This document shows, piece after piece, positions 33,914-42,264 of a DNA stretch of 64,000 nt. Under the pieces are notes generated by a model that saw only the letters and a program-made list of their open reading frames with translations, was not told the DNA's origin and ran no database searches. The stretch comes from Abditibacteriota bacterium. Lineage in GTDB: Bacteria; Armatimonadota; UBA5829. The position numbers and the translations under genes are program-made. Position 1 is the first letter of the stretch. The number at the start of each line of letters is the position of its first letter. The stretch is taken from positions 62,001-126,000 of the forward strand of contig JAFZNQ010000009.1 of assembly GCA_017552965.1 (NCBI GenBank). The letters run 5' to 3'.

Positions 33914-35350
33914 CTACTTGATATCGTTATCGTCAAATACATCCCCGCACTCGGGGCAGAACTTGGGAGGATTTGAAGTATCTTTGGGTTCCCAGCCGCA
34001 TTTGTCACACTTGTAAACGGGAGCGCCCTTTGGCTTGGGAGCGCCGCAATCTGCGCAGAATTTTCCCTTGTTGACAGCTCCGCAAGCGCAGGTCCAGCCC
34101 ACCTGCTCCTCGGGCTTGGGTTTGCCGCAGTTGGCGCAGAACTTACCCGTATTCTCGGTGCCGCAGCTGCACTTCCAGCTGCCGGCGGGAGCAGGCTTGG
34201 GCTTTCCGCAGGAAGCGCAGAACTTGCCCGTATTGGAGGTACCGCATTCGCAGGTCCAGGCAGGGGCCTGCATGCCGCCGGCGTTCTGCTGCATCTGATT
34301 TTGCTGCTGTTGCTGCTGAAGCTGCATCTGCATCTGCTGCATCTGCATTTGCATTTCGTTTACCTGAGCGTTGGCAGAAGCCTGATTAGTCATATTCATG
34401 CCGGCAAAAGCCATAAACGCTCCGCCCTGACCTTCGTTTCTGGCTGCATCCTGCATAGCGGAAGCAGTGGCTACGCCGTGAAGACCCGCTCTCAGACTGG
34501 GGTCCGCATTGGCTCTGGCTCTCTGGAGCTGCTTGAGCTCTGCTTCATCCTCTTCGGTGGCTCTCAGGGAATTGATACCCATGGATACGATAGTGATGCC
34601 TCTGAGCTTGGACCACTTTTCAGACAGCAGATTGTTGAGTATATCCGCCAGCTCCATGGCGTGGAGAGGGATGTCCGTATAGTCCATGCCCTTCGAAGCA
34701 AACTGGCCAAAGGCGGGCATCAGCCCCGCGATGAGCTCGGATCTGAGCTGACTGTCTATATTGCTTCTGCGATACTCGTCTTCCACGTTGCCGCAGACGT
34801 TGGTGTAGAACAGAATGGGATCCACGATCCTGTAGGAGTATTCCCCGTTGCATTTGAGACTCATAGCCAGCTTTATGCCCACGTATTCGTCCACGAACTT
34901 GTAGGTGATGGGGTTCACGGTGCCGTATTTGTTGCCCATGATCTCCTTGGTGTTGAAATAATAGACCCTCTGATCGTTGCCGGGGCTGCCGCCGAAGGTA
35001 AAACGCTTGCCGATGTTCTTGAAGGTCTCCTTGATGCTGGTCCCCAGATCTCCCGTGAAAATACTGGGCTCAGAAGACGTGTCATATACGAAGGTGCCGG
35101 GTTCGGCGCAGACCTCGACTATCTTGCCCTGCTCGACTATGATCATACACTGTCCGTCGGCTACGGCGATGGCAGAGCCGTTGGAGATGATGTTGTTTTC
35201 GCCGTGCCTGTTGGTAGAGCGGCCGCTGATACGCTTCTGGCCCTTTTGGACCAGAACGTCGGCCTCCATGGCTTCACAGTAAAAGTATTCTTTCCACTGA
35301 TCGGAAAGAACGCCGCCTGCCGCGCCTACGATAGCTTTGATTAATCCCAT
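33914..35350 (-). CDS. SPFH domain protein with Q-rich linker and four zinc ribbons (YdjI-like)
   Basis: The 478-residue protein has an N-terminal SPFH/virion-core-like domain (about residues 15-285; EPGTFVYDTSSEPSIF, RVYYFNTKEIMGNKYGT, ATEEDEAELKQLQ), a Gln/Met-rich linker (332-356) and four C-terminal zinc ribbons: three near-identical ones at 365-386, 392-413 and 419-440 (period 27) and a different one at 446-470. This resembles B. subtilis YdjI and its relatives, which act at the membrane together with a zinc-ribbon membrane protein such as the one encoded next. GAGGAG ribosome site; no signal peptide. Role likely in membrane organisation or stress; not proven. Confidence 0.85.
   Translation of the reverse strand: MGLIKAIVGAAGGVLSDQWKEYFYCEAMEADVLVQKGQKRISGRSTNRHGENNIISNGSAIAVADGQCMIIVEQGKIVEVCAEPGTFVYDTSSEPSIFTGDLGTSIKETFKNIGKRFTFGGSPGNDQRVYYFNTKEIMGNKYGTVNPITYKFVDEYVGIKLAMSLKCNGEYSYRIVDPILFYTNVCGNVEDEYRRSNIDSQLRSELIAGLMPAFGQFASKGMDYTDIPLHAMELADILNNLLSEKWSKLRGITIVSMGINSLRATEEDEAELKQLQRARANADPSLRAGLHGVATASAMQDAARNEGQGGAFMAFAGMNMTNQASANAQVNEMQMQMQQMQMQLQQQQQQNQMQQNAGGMQAPAWTCECGTSNTGKFCASCGKPKPAPAGSWKCSCGTENTGKFCANCGKPKPEEQVGWTCACGAVNKGKFCADCGAPKPKGAPVYKCDKCGWEPKDTSNPPKFCPECGDVFDDNDIK
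34031..34258 (-). repeat. Three tandem 81-bp units encoding zinc ribbons
   Basis: The coding units for residues 365-440 of the SPFH protein repeat with a period of 27 codons. Each encodes W-x-C-x-CG, then GKFCA-x-CG, then a KPKP or APKP linker. They arose by internal duplication. Confidence 0.85.
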
Positions 35351-35403
35351 TTTGTTCTCCTCAAATTTGGTATGTGATAGATTGTATATGTACTGTTTTT
35401 CGT

Positions 35404-36750
35404 TTAGCCTGCTGCTTCAAACTTTCTGTATTTGATCTCCTTGGGCAGGTCGATGGTGCCGTCCTTGCCGTTGAATACAGGCCTGAATTTGAAGGTCTTC
35501 TTGTCCGCTGTGATCACCTTTATCTCCATGTCGGCCACAGTCTCTCCTTTGCCGGCAAAGAGGATGATGGGCTTGCCGGAAAAGCTCTTGATGAGCGCTC
35601 CCGTCTGTCCCTTGTCGTTCACCTGATATATCTCCACTTTGGTATCCCTGTATCTGGGGATCAGGGTGAAGGTCCAGTCTCCCTTCAGCAAAGTCTCAAA
35701 GGGGCCGGTGAATTCCTCTCTGGCTATCTGCTCAAAATAAGAAGGCAGCTTGTCCTTGTCCGGCCAGTAATAATCGCCGGCAGGGCCGTAGTCGGTGAGC
35801 ACCGCAGCGGTAGCCGGATCATACTCCACGTAGGACGACACATTGATATAGTCGGGACAGGTGTTGCGATATCTCTCGGGGACATCGCCGGGCTCACCCA
35901 GCATGAGCAGCTTGCCGTCCTTGCTGTCGGCCTCAATATAAAAGTCCAGCATGCTCGCGTAGGTGTTTCTGTTGGCGCCGGTCTCCCTGAAGGGGCATTC
36001 CACAGTCATCCAGTCCTCGCCCAAAAAGTTGATGCGGGCGTTCTTGATGTCCCAGACCACCTTTGCGTCCCTTGAGGGCTTGTCAAAGGCCCGGTTCTTC
36101 TCGGGGATGAACTCTTCCAGGAATTTCACCAGATCCTTGGGGCGTCTGGCAGGGTCCATGCTGCCCACGGTGGGACTGGAGGCGAGCTTCCAGGCGCCGT
36201 CCTCCCATTCTATGTCCATAAAGCTGTCGCTGTAGGGGTCCATGGGCACGTCTTCGTTGTCGGCATTGACGTTGGGATTGAAGGTCCTCATCTTCAGGAC
36301 TGCCTTGCCCTTGGACTGCTCCGCTATCTCCAGAGTATCCACGTCCCAGCTCATAAACTTTATGTCCTGATTCTCGTAGGTGTTGATACGGGAATACAGG
36401 CCGCCCTCATAATCCTTGTACTGGGGATAAACGTTGAGGGCGTAGTCCGCGAACACGCTGCTGGCAGCCCTTTTGGTCATGATCTTTTCCACAGCCTTTT
36501 TCAGGTCTGCCACGGACTTGTATTTGTCGCTCTTAACAGGCAAAAAGGGGAAAGGCGATGCGGCGGCATAGTTTTCCCCGTCAACGCATTCCAGACCAAA
36601 GTAGAAAATGTCTATTATTTCCCTGGATGCCTTTATGAGCGAAGCGGCTTCCTTTTTTGCCTGCTCCACAGTGAGTGACTCAGGCGCTTCCGCAGCCATA
36701 GCCAGCATGCTGCATAAACAAAGAAATACAACGAGTGCCGTGTTCTTCAT
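35404..36750 (-). CDS. Secreted protein of unknown function
   Basis: The 448-residue protein has a clear signal peptide (residues 1-20, LAMAAEA) and no membrane segment after it. The N-terminal part (about 30-215) has the look of the IseA/YoeB D,L-endopeptidase-inhibitor fold (YKSVADLKKAVEKIMT, YPQYKDYEGGLYSR, FMDIEWEDGAWKLAS), but this is a weak impression. A second, charged half (about 230-445) ends in beta strands (GKPIILFAGKGETVADMEIKV). The AAGGAG site is well placed. It lies between the PHP and SPFH genes in one operon. Confidence 0.6.
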   Translation of the reverse strand: MKNTALVVFLCLCSMLAMAAEAPESLTVEQAKKEAASLIKASREIIDIFYFGLECVDGENYAAASPFPFLPVKSDKYKSVADLKKAVEKIMTKRAASSVFADYALNVYPQYKDYEGGLYSRINTYENQDIKFMSWDVDTLEIAEQSKGKAVLKMRTFNPNVNADNEDVPMDPYSDSFMDIEWEDGAWKLASSPTVGSMDPARRPKDLVKFLEEFIPEKNRAFDKPSRDAKVVWDIKNARINFLGEDWMTVECPFRETGANRNTYASMLDFYIEADSKDGKLLMLGEPGDVPERYRNTCPDYINVSSYVEYDPATAAVLTDYGPAGDYYWPDKDKLPSYFEQIAREEFTGPFETLLKGDWTFTLIPRYRDTKVEIYQVNDKGQTGALIKSFSGKPIILFAGKGETVADMEIKVITADKKTFKFRPVFNGKDGTIDLPKEIKYRKFEAAG

Positions 36751-36767
36751 AACGATGCTCCTTTTGA

Positions 36768-37442
36768 TTATTTATCCCTTTTAGGATGGTTTCCGGTAAT
36801 GCCCCGGGCAAATTTCTTGGTACAGGACCATATGGTCGTCAGGACCCCCAGGTCCTTGGCTCTCACTATCCTGGCTTCGCGGATCTTGGCCAGAAAATCT
36901 CCGGGCCCCGTAAAATCATCTATCTCCATTATAGCAGATCCGATGGCTTTTACATAATGGGCGTCCGAGCCTATCACGCCTGTCTTGCTGATGCTTTTGG
37001 CATACCACAAGGCCTTTTTGTTGCTGCGCCGGAGCAGCATCTTGGAGTTGAATATCTCTACCATGTCCACTCTGCGGCTGATCTTGGCCAGAGTTGCAGG
37101 CCTCAGATGAAAAGGTCTGATGATGTCAAAGGGGTGCGGCAAGAGCACCAGACCGTCCTGCTCCTTGATCCTGTCTATGGTCTCCTCTATGGAGAGCATG
37201 GGCTCTATGCGCCGGGACAAAAACAGTCCGATGATCTCCCCCTGTCTCGTCTTGATCTCTTCGCCTATGATCACAATGAGATCCCTCGCCAGCTCCCTGA
37301 GACGCAGGGCGCCGGCGATCTCGTTGTGGTCGCATATAGCGATAGCGCCGATATCGTGCTCCTTGCAGTAGTCGTATATGTCCTGCAAGGGGCTCTCGGA
37401 GCAGGGCGAATAATCGCTGTGAACGTGGAGAGCCAGTCTCAT
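36768..37442 (-). CDS. PHP domain phosphoesterase
   Basis: The 224-residue protein from ATG 37442 begins directly with the PHP motif LHVHSDYSPCSESP (HxH) and has CDHNEIAG, GEEIKTRQGEIIGLFL, LLPHPFD and VIGSDAHYV, the metal-binding motifs of the family. PHP proteins hydrolyse phosphoesters (histidinol phosphate, nucleotides or RNA ends); this stand-alone type is not assigned a substrate. Other in-frame starts (ATG 37481, TTG 37487) would add unrelated residues. An upstream 32-codon reading frame overlaps the start by 4 bp. Confidence 0.85.
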   Translation of the reverse strand: MRLALHVHSDYSPCSESPLQDIYDYCKEHDIGAIAICDHNEIAGALRLRELARDLIVIIGEEIKTRQGEIIGLFLSRRIEPMLSIEETIDRIKEQDGLVLLPHPFDIIRPFHLRPATLAKISRRVDMVEIFNSKMLLRRSNKKALWYAKSISKTGVIGSDAHYVKAIGSAIMEIDDFTGPGDFLAKIREARIVRAKDLGVLTTIWSCTKKFARGITGNHPKRDK

Positions 37443-37537
37443 AGAGAGCAGTCCTTTCGAAAACAGTCTCCCGGCAGACATACGCAAGGAGAGCCCGGCG
37501 CCGCAGAGGCTGTCATATCCTTAAACAGATCCTTCAT
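37439..37537 (-). CDS. Possible small Cys-rich leader peptide (32 aa)
   Basis: An ATG at 37537, 10 nt after GGGAG, opens a 32-codon frame whose TGA overlaps the PHP start as ATGA, the junction type common in this genome. The peptide is hydrophilic at first and ends PCVCLPGDCFRKDCSL, with four cysteines in CxCx4Cx4C spacing. It could be a metal-binding small protein, a coupled leader peptide, or a chance frame in a 154-nt leader. Nothing beyond position and spacing supports it. Confidence 0.35.
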   Translation of the reverse strand: MKDLFKDMTASAAPGSPCVCLPGDCFRKDCSL

Positions 37538-37596
37538 ATAAATATTGCTCCCGAAGGGTATATGTCGAGCCCTTCGAAGATTGAATCTACACTTTG

Positions 37597-37605
37597 ATTA
37601 TAGCA
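37597..37605 (-). promoter_or_regulatory. Extended -10 promoter for the PHP-SPFH operon
   Basis: On the minus strand TGTGC precedes TATAAT (37602-37597). A TTGACA is present but only 11 bp away, too close to act as -35. Start near 37590 gives a leader of about 150 nt before the PHP gene; it contains a GAAGGG...CCCTTC hairpin. Confidence 0.55.
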
Positions 37606-37640
37606 CATCTGGATGTCAATAGATACAGACAATGGGCTTG

Positions 37641-38561
37641 TCATTCAAAACGCAGCTCCAGGGTCATCCCGTCGGAGCCGGCCACAGTGGACGAAAAGAC
37701 ACCTCGGGCATTGTCCAGGTATTCTGCCGGCTCCCTGATCATCTGGGAAAAATGAGTCAGACACAGCTTCCCGACCCCGGCGGCAAGAGCTGTCTCGGCA
37801 GCGTCGGCAAAGGTCATGTGGCCCCGTTCCCCCGCGATGTCCTTTTGGTCGTTGCTGCCATAGGTGGCGTCGCATATGAGCAGATCGGCTCCGGCCGAGT
37901 GGGTCTCCAGGGCCCTGCAGCGAGCCGTATCGCCGGAATACACCACCCTGATGCCCCTGCGGGGTCCGCCCAGCACGTCATCGGGAGTGACGGTCCTGCC
38001 GTTTATGCGCACCGAAGAGCCCTGCTGCAGCAGCTTTCTTGCGGTGACCGGGACCCCCAGCCTGTCTGCTGCCTCCGGCGAGAGCCTTCTCTGCCGTCTG
38101 AGCTCAAACACATAGCCGCAGGAGCAGCATCCGTGTCTGGTGCCAAAGGAGGAGAGAAAAGCCTGACGGGGCCAGCGCTCGTCAAGCGCCGACAGAGAGA
38201 CGGGCTCCGAGACGTCGCACTGCAGTATGTCAAAATCGGTGATACCTGCAGCCTTGATGAGCGGAGCGGCGTATTTTCTGAAGCCGGCAGGTCCGGTCAC
38301 CCGGAGAGGCTCGGTCCTGCCCATGGCGCTCATGGTCTGGAGCAATCCGGGCAATCCAAATATATGGTCTCCGTGATAATGGGTCAGGGCGATGACGTCT
38401 ATCTTCAGGGGGCTGACTCCCGACCTCATGGCGGCAGTCTGCGTCCCCTCTCCGCAGTCAAATAGGATGTGCACCCCTTCCGATGCGAGGACGGCAGAGC
38501 TGAGGGCTCTTTTGGGCGCAGGCATCTGAGCGCCTGTCCCTAAAAGCGTGACCCGGACCAT
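37641..38561 (-). CDS. rnz: Ribonuclease Z
   Basis: The 306-residue metallo-beta-lactamase nuclease has LGTGAQMPAPKR at the N-terminus, the zinc motif LTHYHGDHIFGLPGLL, YSGDTARC, CDATYG, RGHMTFADAAETA and LTHFSQ. It matures tRNA 3' ends. Length is normal. It is the last gene of the long minus-strand run that starts at rhaA; it follows the DUF4091 gene by 6 bp. No T-tract terminator follows. Confidence 0.93.
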   Translation of the reverse strand: MVRVTLLGTGAQMPAPKRALSSAVLASEGVHILFDCGEGTQTAAMRSGVSPLKIDVIALTHYHGDHIFGLPGLLQTMSAMGRTEPLRVTGPAGFRKYAAPLIKAAGITDFDILQCDVSEPVSLSALDERWPRQAFLSSFGTRHGCCSCGYVFELRRQRRLSPEAADRLGVPVTARKLLQQGSSVRINGRTVTPDDVLGGPRRGIRVVYSGDTARCRALETHSAGADLLICDATYGSNDQKDIAGERGHMTFADAAETALAAGVGKLCLTHFSQMIREPAEYLDNARGVFSSTVAGSDGMTLELRFE

Positions 38562-38567
38562 GACCTG

Positions 38568-40850
38568 CTACCTGCGCTTCGAAGCGGGCTTCTCCAGAAG
38601 CTGCAGCATTTCTCTGTGGAGCCTGATATAGGTATCGTCGTCCGTCAGATAGCCCTTTCTGTCGACCACACTCTTTTTGAGCTTAAGCACCTCGAAGGGG
38701 TCGGCCTTGTATTTGTCTTCCAGCATAGTGAGCAGGTCAAATTCCTCCACTCCGTCGCGATAGTTGTCCAGACGCAGCGAAGGATATGGCAAGCTACTCC
38801 TGTCCTTTGAGGGATAAAACAGAGAGCCGTCTCCGTTGCCATAGGGAAAGGTCTCTGTGGTTTCCCAGGGGTCCACCACCCAGAAATCGGTCCCCCAATA
38901 GAGATATCCCTGAGCCTTGTATTTTTTCAGCCACCATCCCAGAGCCCTGTGGCTGGTGCCGTAATTGTCGATCTTCCAGTTGTCGGGATATTCGAACACT
39001 CTGTTGGATATACAGGTATAGGCCCAGTATTCTCCCTTGTTCTCTCTCACCTTGTCTCCTATCTCCGGCACGAACACGCCTATGTCGGCCACTATCACGT
39101 CGGCATGACCTATAAAGGGCTCCTGTTCATGATAATTGTAGGTGTGTATGATGCGGAGACCCGGTCCCTCTCTGTGTACCCATTCGCACAGCTTGATGAT
39201 CTGGTCCTGCTTGTCGGGGCTGGGCTCGTCGTATATATACAGATAAAATCTGTCCAGCCAGCCCCTCTCTTTCAGATGAGAAGCGAGCAGCCCCAGACGG
39301 GTCCTGAGATAATCCTTGTCTCCGATAGCGTCGATAGAATCGGCCCACCCCGTAAAGTAGCCGCAAAACTGAGTCATCCCCAGCCTGAACCAATAGTCCA
39401 CGTCCGCGTCAAACCGTCTCCAGTCCGCCACGGTCCGCCCCTTGCTGTCTGTGGAAAACACACTGCCAAAATCCAGCATGCCTTCGGAATTGTGCTGCTG
39501 GCAGCATATCCTGTACTTCAGATGCAGCTTGGTAAAGGCCTTGAAATGCTCGTCGGTCCATTGGTCGTAATAGGCGCTGTTGTTGGCCATGTTTCTGGTG
39601 ACGAAGATCTGCCGGAGATAGCTCTGAGGCAGCAGTGTGACGTCATATACCCTCAGGGACACCTGGAGTCTGGTGGGCTTTTCATCCTGCGGAGATACGG
39701 TAATGGAGCCCTTGTAATCTCCGGGCTCCGCATCTCTGGGGACCGAGACCGTAAACAGACAGGTGACGTTCTTGTCTTTGGCCACGTCAAAGGGCTCGTT
39801 GGGCAGGATGGGGTCCGGATAAAAGCCGGGGGTCTCAAAGCCTCCCGAGCCGGGAGTGGGATTCTTTACCTCTACGTATCCCAGAGGATGTATCTCCGGA
39901 TAGATGTAGCGGCCCTGTTTGTCCCTCAGGGGCTCAAAATCCAGCCTGACTCCCGAAAGGTCCCGGGTATTGGCGGTCACCAGCAGAGAGACGCTTTCGC
40001 TCTCGCCTCTGGCCGCGTCCATTCTGATGATCGCGCTCTTTTTTGTCTTTGGCGCCTGATCGTTCCGCAGCTTCAGGGTAGAGGGCATGGTGTACACGCT
40101 GTAAGCTTCTTTATGGGAGGCAGAAAAATAGCTGATGCCGTCTTCGATGGCCCGGGGAACGTACTGCATGTTCCTGACAGCATTTTCTTTTTCGGGAGAA
40201 GCAGGCCCCGTAAGTACAGTATAGAGCTCTTCCAGCCGGGCCTGCCCTGCGGCGCACCATTCACCCTTTTTGCCTCTGATCTTTTTCAGAGCCTCCTCAC
40301 ACTCCCGGGTCATGGTCCGGGATGCCAGCGTAAGGGTCAGGTCGTCTATGGCGTCGGCGAGACAGATGTGACTAATCCACAGCTCGCGGGCATCCTCAGG
40401 CTCCTTGTAATATACGTCCAGCAGACACACCTGTGTGATGTCTATGGAGGTGATAAGGCTTGTCTCTATGACGCACAGGGTATAATCGTGAGGCTTCAGC
40501 GGCACCTGATAATTGGCTCTTTTTCCGCTGGTGTCATCGATACGCAGCAGCGCAAAGGTCACGTCGGAGGGGTTGTACACCAGAGCGTAAAGATACTTGA
40601 AGGCGGAAAAGTCCGTCTGGTCAAAATATCCGTCTCCCAGCGTGGTGATCAGACTGGGGTATCTATCTTCACCTTCCCTGAACATGGGATAGGTCACCTT
40701 GACAAAGCTCATGCCGTCCCGTTCTTCCATAGAACCCGTTGCGCCGTAGCCGGAGGGATTGGTGGCCAGGACGGACAGATTGTGGACGTCAAAGCAGTAC
40801 GCGACAGGACATATGATCAATAATAAGGCGATAAACAGAATGGGTCTCAT
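38568..40850 (-). CDS. Secreted DUF4091 glycosidase-like protein
   Basis: The 760-residue protein has a signal peptide (residues 1-19, VAYC), N-terminal beta-sandwich domains (about 20-400) and a TIM-barrel-like part (LKERGWLDRFYLYIYDEPSPDKQDQI, VIVADIGVFVPEIGD) followed by the DUF4091 signature region (GYLYWGTDFW, SLFYPSKDRSSLPYPSLRL, DNYRDGVEEFDLLTMLE). DUF4091 proteins occur near carbohydrate genes in Bacteroidetes, Planctomycetes and Armatimonadetes; the YDEP segment could hold the catalytic acid. Substrate unknown. The gap to pyrF is 37 bp and holds a 16-bp palindrome. Confidence 0.8.
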   Translation of the reverse strand: MRPILFIALLLIICPVAYCFDVHNLSVLATNPSGYGATGSMEERDGMSFVKVTYPMFREGEDRYPSLITTLGDGYFDQTDFSAFKYLYALVYNPSDVTFALLRIDDTSGKRANYQVPLKPHDYTLCVIETSLITSIDITQVCLLDVYYKEPEDARELWISHICLADAIDDLTLTLASRTMTRECEEALKKIRGKKGEWCAAGQARLEELYTVLTGPASPEKENAVRNMQYVPRAIEDGISYFSASHKEAYSVYTMPSTLKLRNDQAPKTKKSAIIRMDAARGESESVSLLVTANTRDLSGVRLDFEPLRDKQGRYIYPEIHPLGYVEVKNPTPGSGGFETPGFYPDPILPNEPFDVAKDKNVTCLFTVSVPRDAEPGDYKGSITVSPQDEKPTRLQVSLRVYDVTLLPQSYLRQIFVTRNMANNSAYYDQWTDEHFKAFTKLHLKYRICCQQHNSEGMLDFGSVFSTDSKGRTVADWRRFDADVDYWFRLGMTQFCGYFTGWADSIDAIGDKDYLRTRLGLLASHLKERGWLDRFYLYIYDEPSPDKQDQIIKLCEWVHREGPGLRIIHTYNYHEQEPFIGHADVIVADIGVFVPEIGDKVRENKGEYWAYTCISNRVFEYPDNWKIDNYGTSHRALGWWLKKYKAQGYLYWGTDFWVVDPWETTETFPYGNGDGSLFYPSKDRSSLPYPSLRLDNYRDGVEEFDLLTMLEDKYKADPFEVLKLKKSVVDRKGYLTDDDTYIRLHREMLQLLEKPASKRR

Positions 40851-40870
40851 AAGTATTTCCGTACCTAGAC

Positions 40871-40886
40871 CTGCTCGGACGAGCAG
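40871..40886. other. 16-bp palindrome after pyrF
   Basis: CTGCTCG GA CGAGCAG is a perfect 7-bp inverted repeat with a 2-nt centre, 1 bp after the pyrF stop. No T tract follows, so it may be an mRNA-stability hairpin or a protein site rather than a terminator. Confidence 0.4.
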
Positions 40887-40887
40887 A

Positions 40888-41595
40888 TCACATCTCCTTT
40901 GCTATCCTTATGGCCGCTTCCGCTGGCGAAGCAGCCCTGGTGATAGGTCTGCCGATCACCAGATAGTCGGCTCCCGCCTTTATGGCGTCAGCGGGGGTCA
41001 TGACTCTCTTCTGGTCGCCCGTTTCGCTGCCGGCAGGCCTCACTCCGGGAGTGACGATGAGAAAGTCATTTCCGCAGGCCTTGCGGATGTGGGTGATCTC
41101 CATGGGCGACGCGACAACGCCGTCCAGTCCCGCTTCCCGGGCCAGCAGCGCCAGCCGGACCACAGCCTCCGCCGGCTCCCCTTCCATACCCAGCTCGCTG
41201 TTGAGAATGGCCTTGTCTATGCTGGTCAGGATAGTGACTGCTATGACCAGAGGACGAGGAATGCCCAGCCGGTCCGCCTCTTCATAAGCGGCCTTTTTGG
41301 CCGCTTCCATCATGATCCTGCCGCCGAGAGCGTGCACGTTGAACATCCACACGTTCCGGGCTGCGGCGCCGCGGGAAGCGCCGGCGACCGTGTTGGGGAT
41401 ATCCAGGAACTTGCAATCATAAAATATCTTGTCCGCGCCTGCCTCTTTGACCGCGTCAAAGATACCGAAGCCGCAATTGTTGAGGACCTCCAGTCCTATC
41501 TTAAAGGCTCCCACGTGGTCTTTGAGCTCGGTGACAAGCCTTACGGCCTGCTCGGTGGTATTGACGTCAAGGGGTATGATGATCTTGTTTTTCAT
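40888..41595 (-). CDS. pyrF: Orotidine 5'-phosphate decarboxylase
   Basis: The final step of UMP synthesis. The 235-residue protein has IIPLDVNTTEQA at the N-terminus, the catalytic motif FYDCKFLDIPNTVAGASRGA (DxKxxD), NVHALGG, VTPGVRPAGSETGDQKR (phosphate loop) and YLVIGRPIT. These are class 1 (E. coli, Bacillus-type) OMP decarboxylase features. It overlaps nth by 4 bp. Other pyrimidine genes are not in the window. Confidence 0.94.
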   Translation of the reverse strand: MKNKIIIPLDVNTTEQAVRLVTELKDHVGAFKIGLEVLNNCGFGIFDAVKEAGADKIFYDCKFLDIPNTVAGASRGAAARNVWMFNVHALGGRIMMEAAKKAAYEEADRLGIPRPLVIAVTILTSIDKAILNSELGMEGEPAEAVVRLALLAREAGLDGVVASPMEITHIRKACGNDFLIVTPGVRPAGSETGDQKRVMTPADAIKAGADYLVIGRPITRAASPAEAAIRIAKEM

Positions 41596-42260
41596 AAGAG
41601 CTCCGTTTTGCTGTATTCATAACACAAATGACTGATGGGACACACCTCGCACTTCGGCTTTCTGGCAGAGCATACCGCTCTGCCGTGAAACACCAGCACG
41701 TGGTTGAAGGCGGTGTAGTATTTCTCCGGCAGTATGTCCCTCAGGTCAAATTCTATCTTATCAGGCTGGGTGTTTTTGGTGAGACCCAGCTTGCCGGTGA
41801 TCCTCTTTACGTGAGTGTCCACTACCACCGAGGGTATGCCAAAGCAGTCTCCCAGCACCAGATTGGCCGTTTTTCTCCCTATGCCCGACAGCGAAAGCAG
41901 ATCCTCCATATTGTCCGGGACGGACCCTCCGTGATCGGCCAATATTCCCTGAGCGCACTCAATGATATGCCTGGCCTTGTTCCTGTAAAAGCCGGTGGAC
42001 CGGACCAGCTCGCAGAGCTCCTCAAAATCCGCCTCCGCAAAAGCTCGCACGTCCGGATACCTGTCAAACAGGGCCGGAGTGACCATGTTCACTCTCTCAT
42101 CGGTGCACTGGGCAGCAAGAATGGTGGCTACCACCAGCTGAAAAGGGTCCCTGAAGTCCAGAGAACAGCATGCATCGGGATAGACGTCCAGCAGGATGCG
42201 TACTATCTCCCCCGCCCTTTCGGACTTTTGCTCCTTGGTTTCGTGCGCAAAGTCGTACAT
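41592..42260 (-). CDS. nth: Endonuclease III
   Basis: The 222-residue base-excision glycosylase/AP lyase has helix-hairpin-helix LSGIGRKTANLVLG with the catalytic Lys, VDTHVKRI with the catalytic Asp, and the iron-sulfur motif C-x6-C-x2-C-x5-C at the C-terminus (CSARKPKCEVCPISHLC). It removes oxidised pyrimidines. It is 4 bp after the amidase gene and overlaps pyrF by 4 bp. Confidence 0.95.
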   Translation of the reverse strand: MYDFAHETKEQKSERAGEIVRILLDVYPDACCSLDFRDPFQLVVATILAAQCTDERVNMVTPALFDRYPDVRAFAEADFEELCELVRSTGFYRNKARHIIECAQGILADHGGSVPDNMEDLLSLSGIGRKTANLVLGDCFGIPSVVVDTHVKRITGKLGLTKNTQPDKIEFDLRDILPEKYYTAFNHVLVFHGRAVCSARKPKCEVCPISHLCYEYSKTELL

Positions 42261-42264
42261 ACCT

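Noticed and set aside
37579-37621. TTGACA upstream of the PHP gene as a -35 element
   Set aside because: It is only 11 bp from TATAAT, too close for sigma70 contact. The TGTGC extension explains promoter function better.
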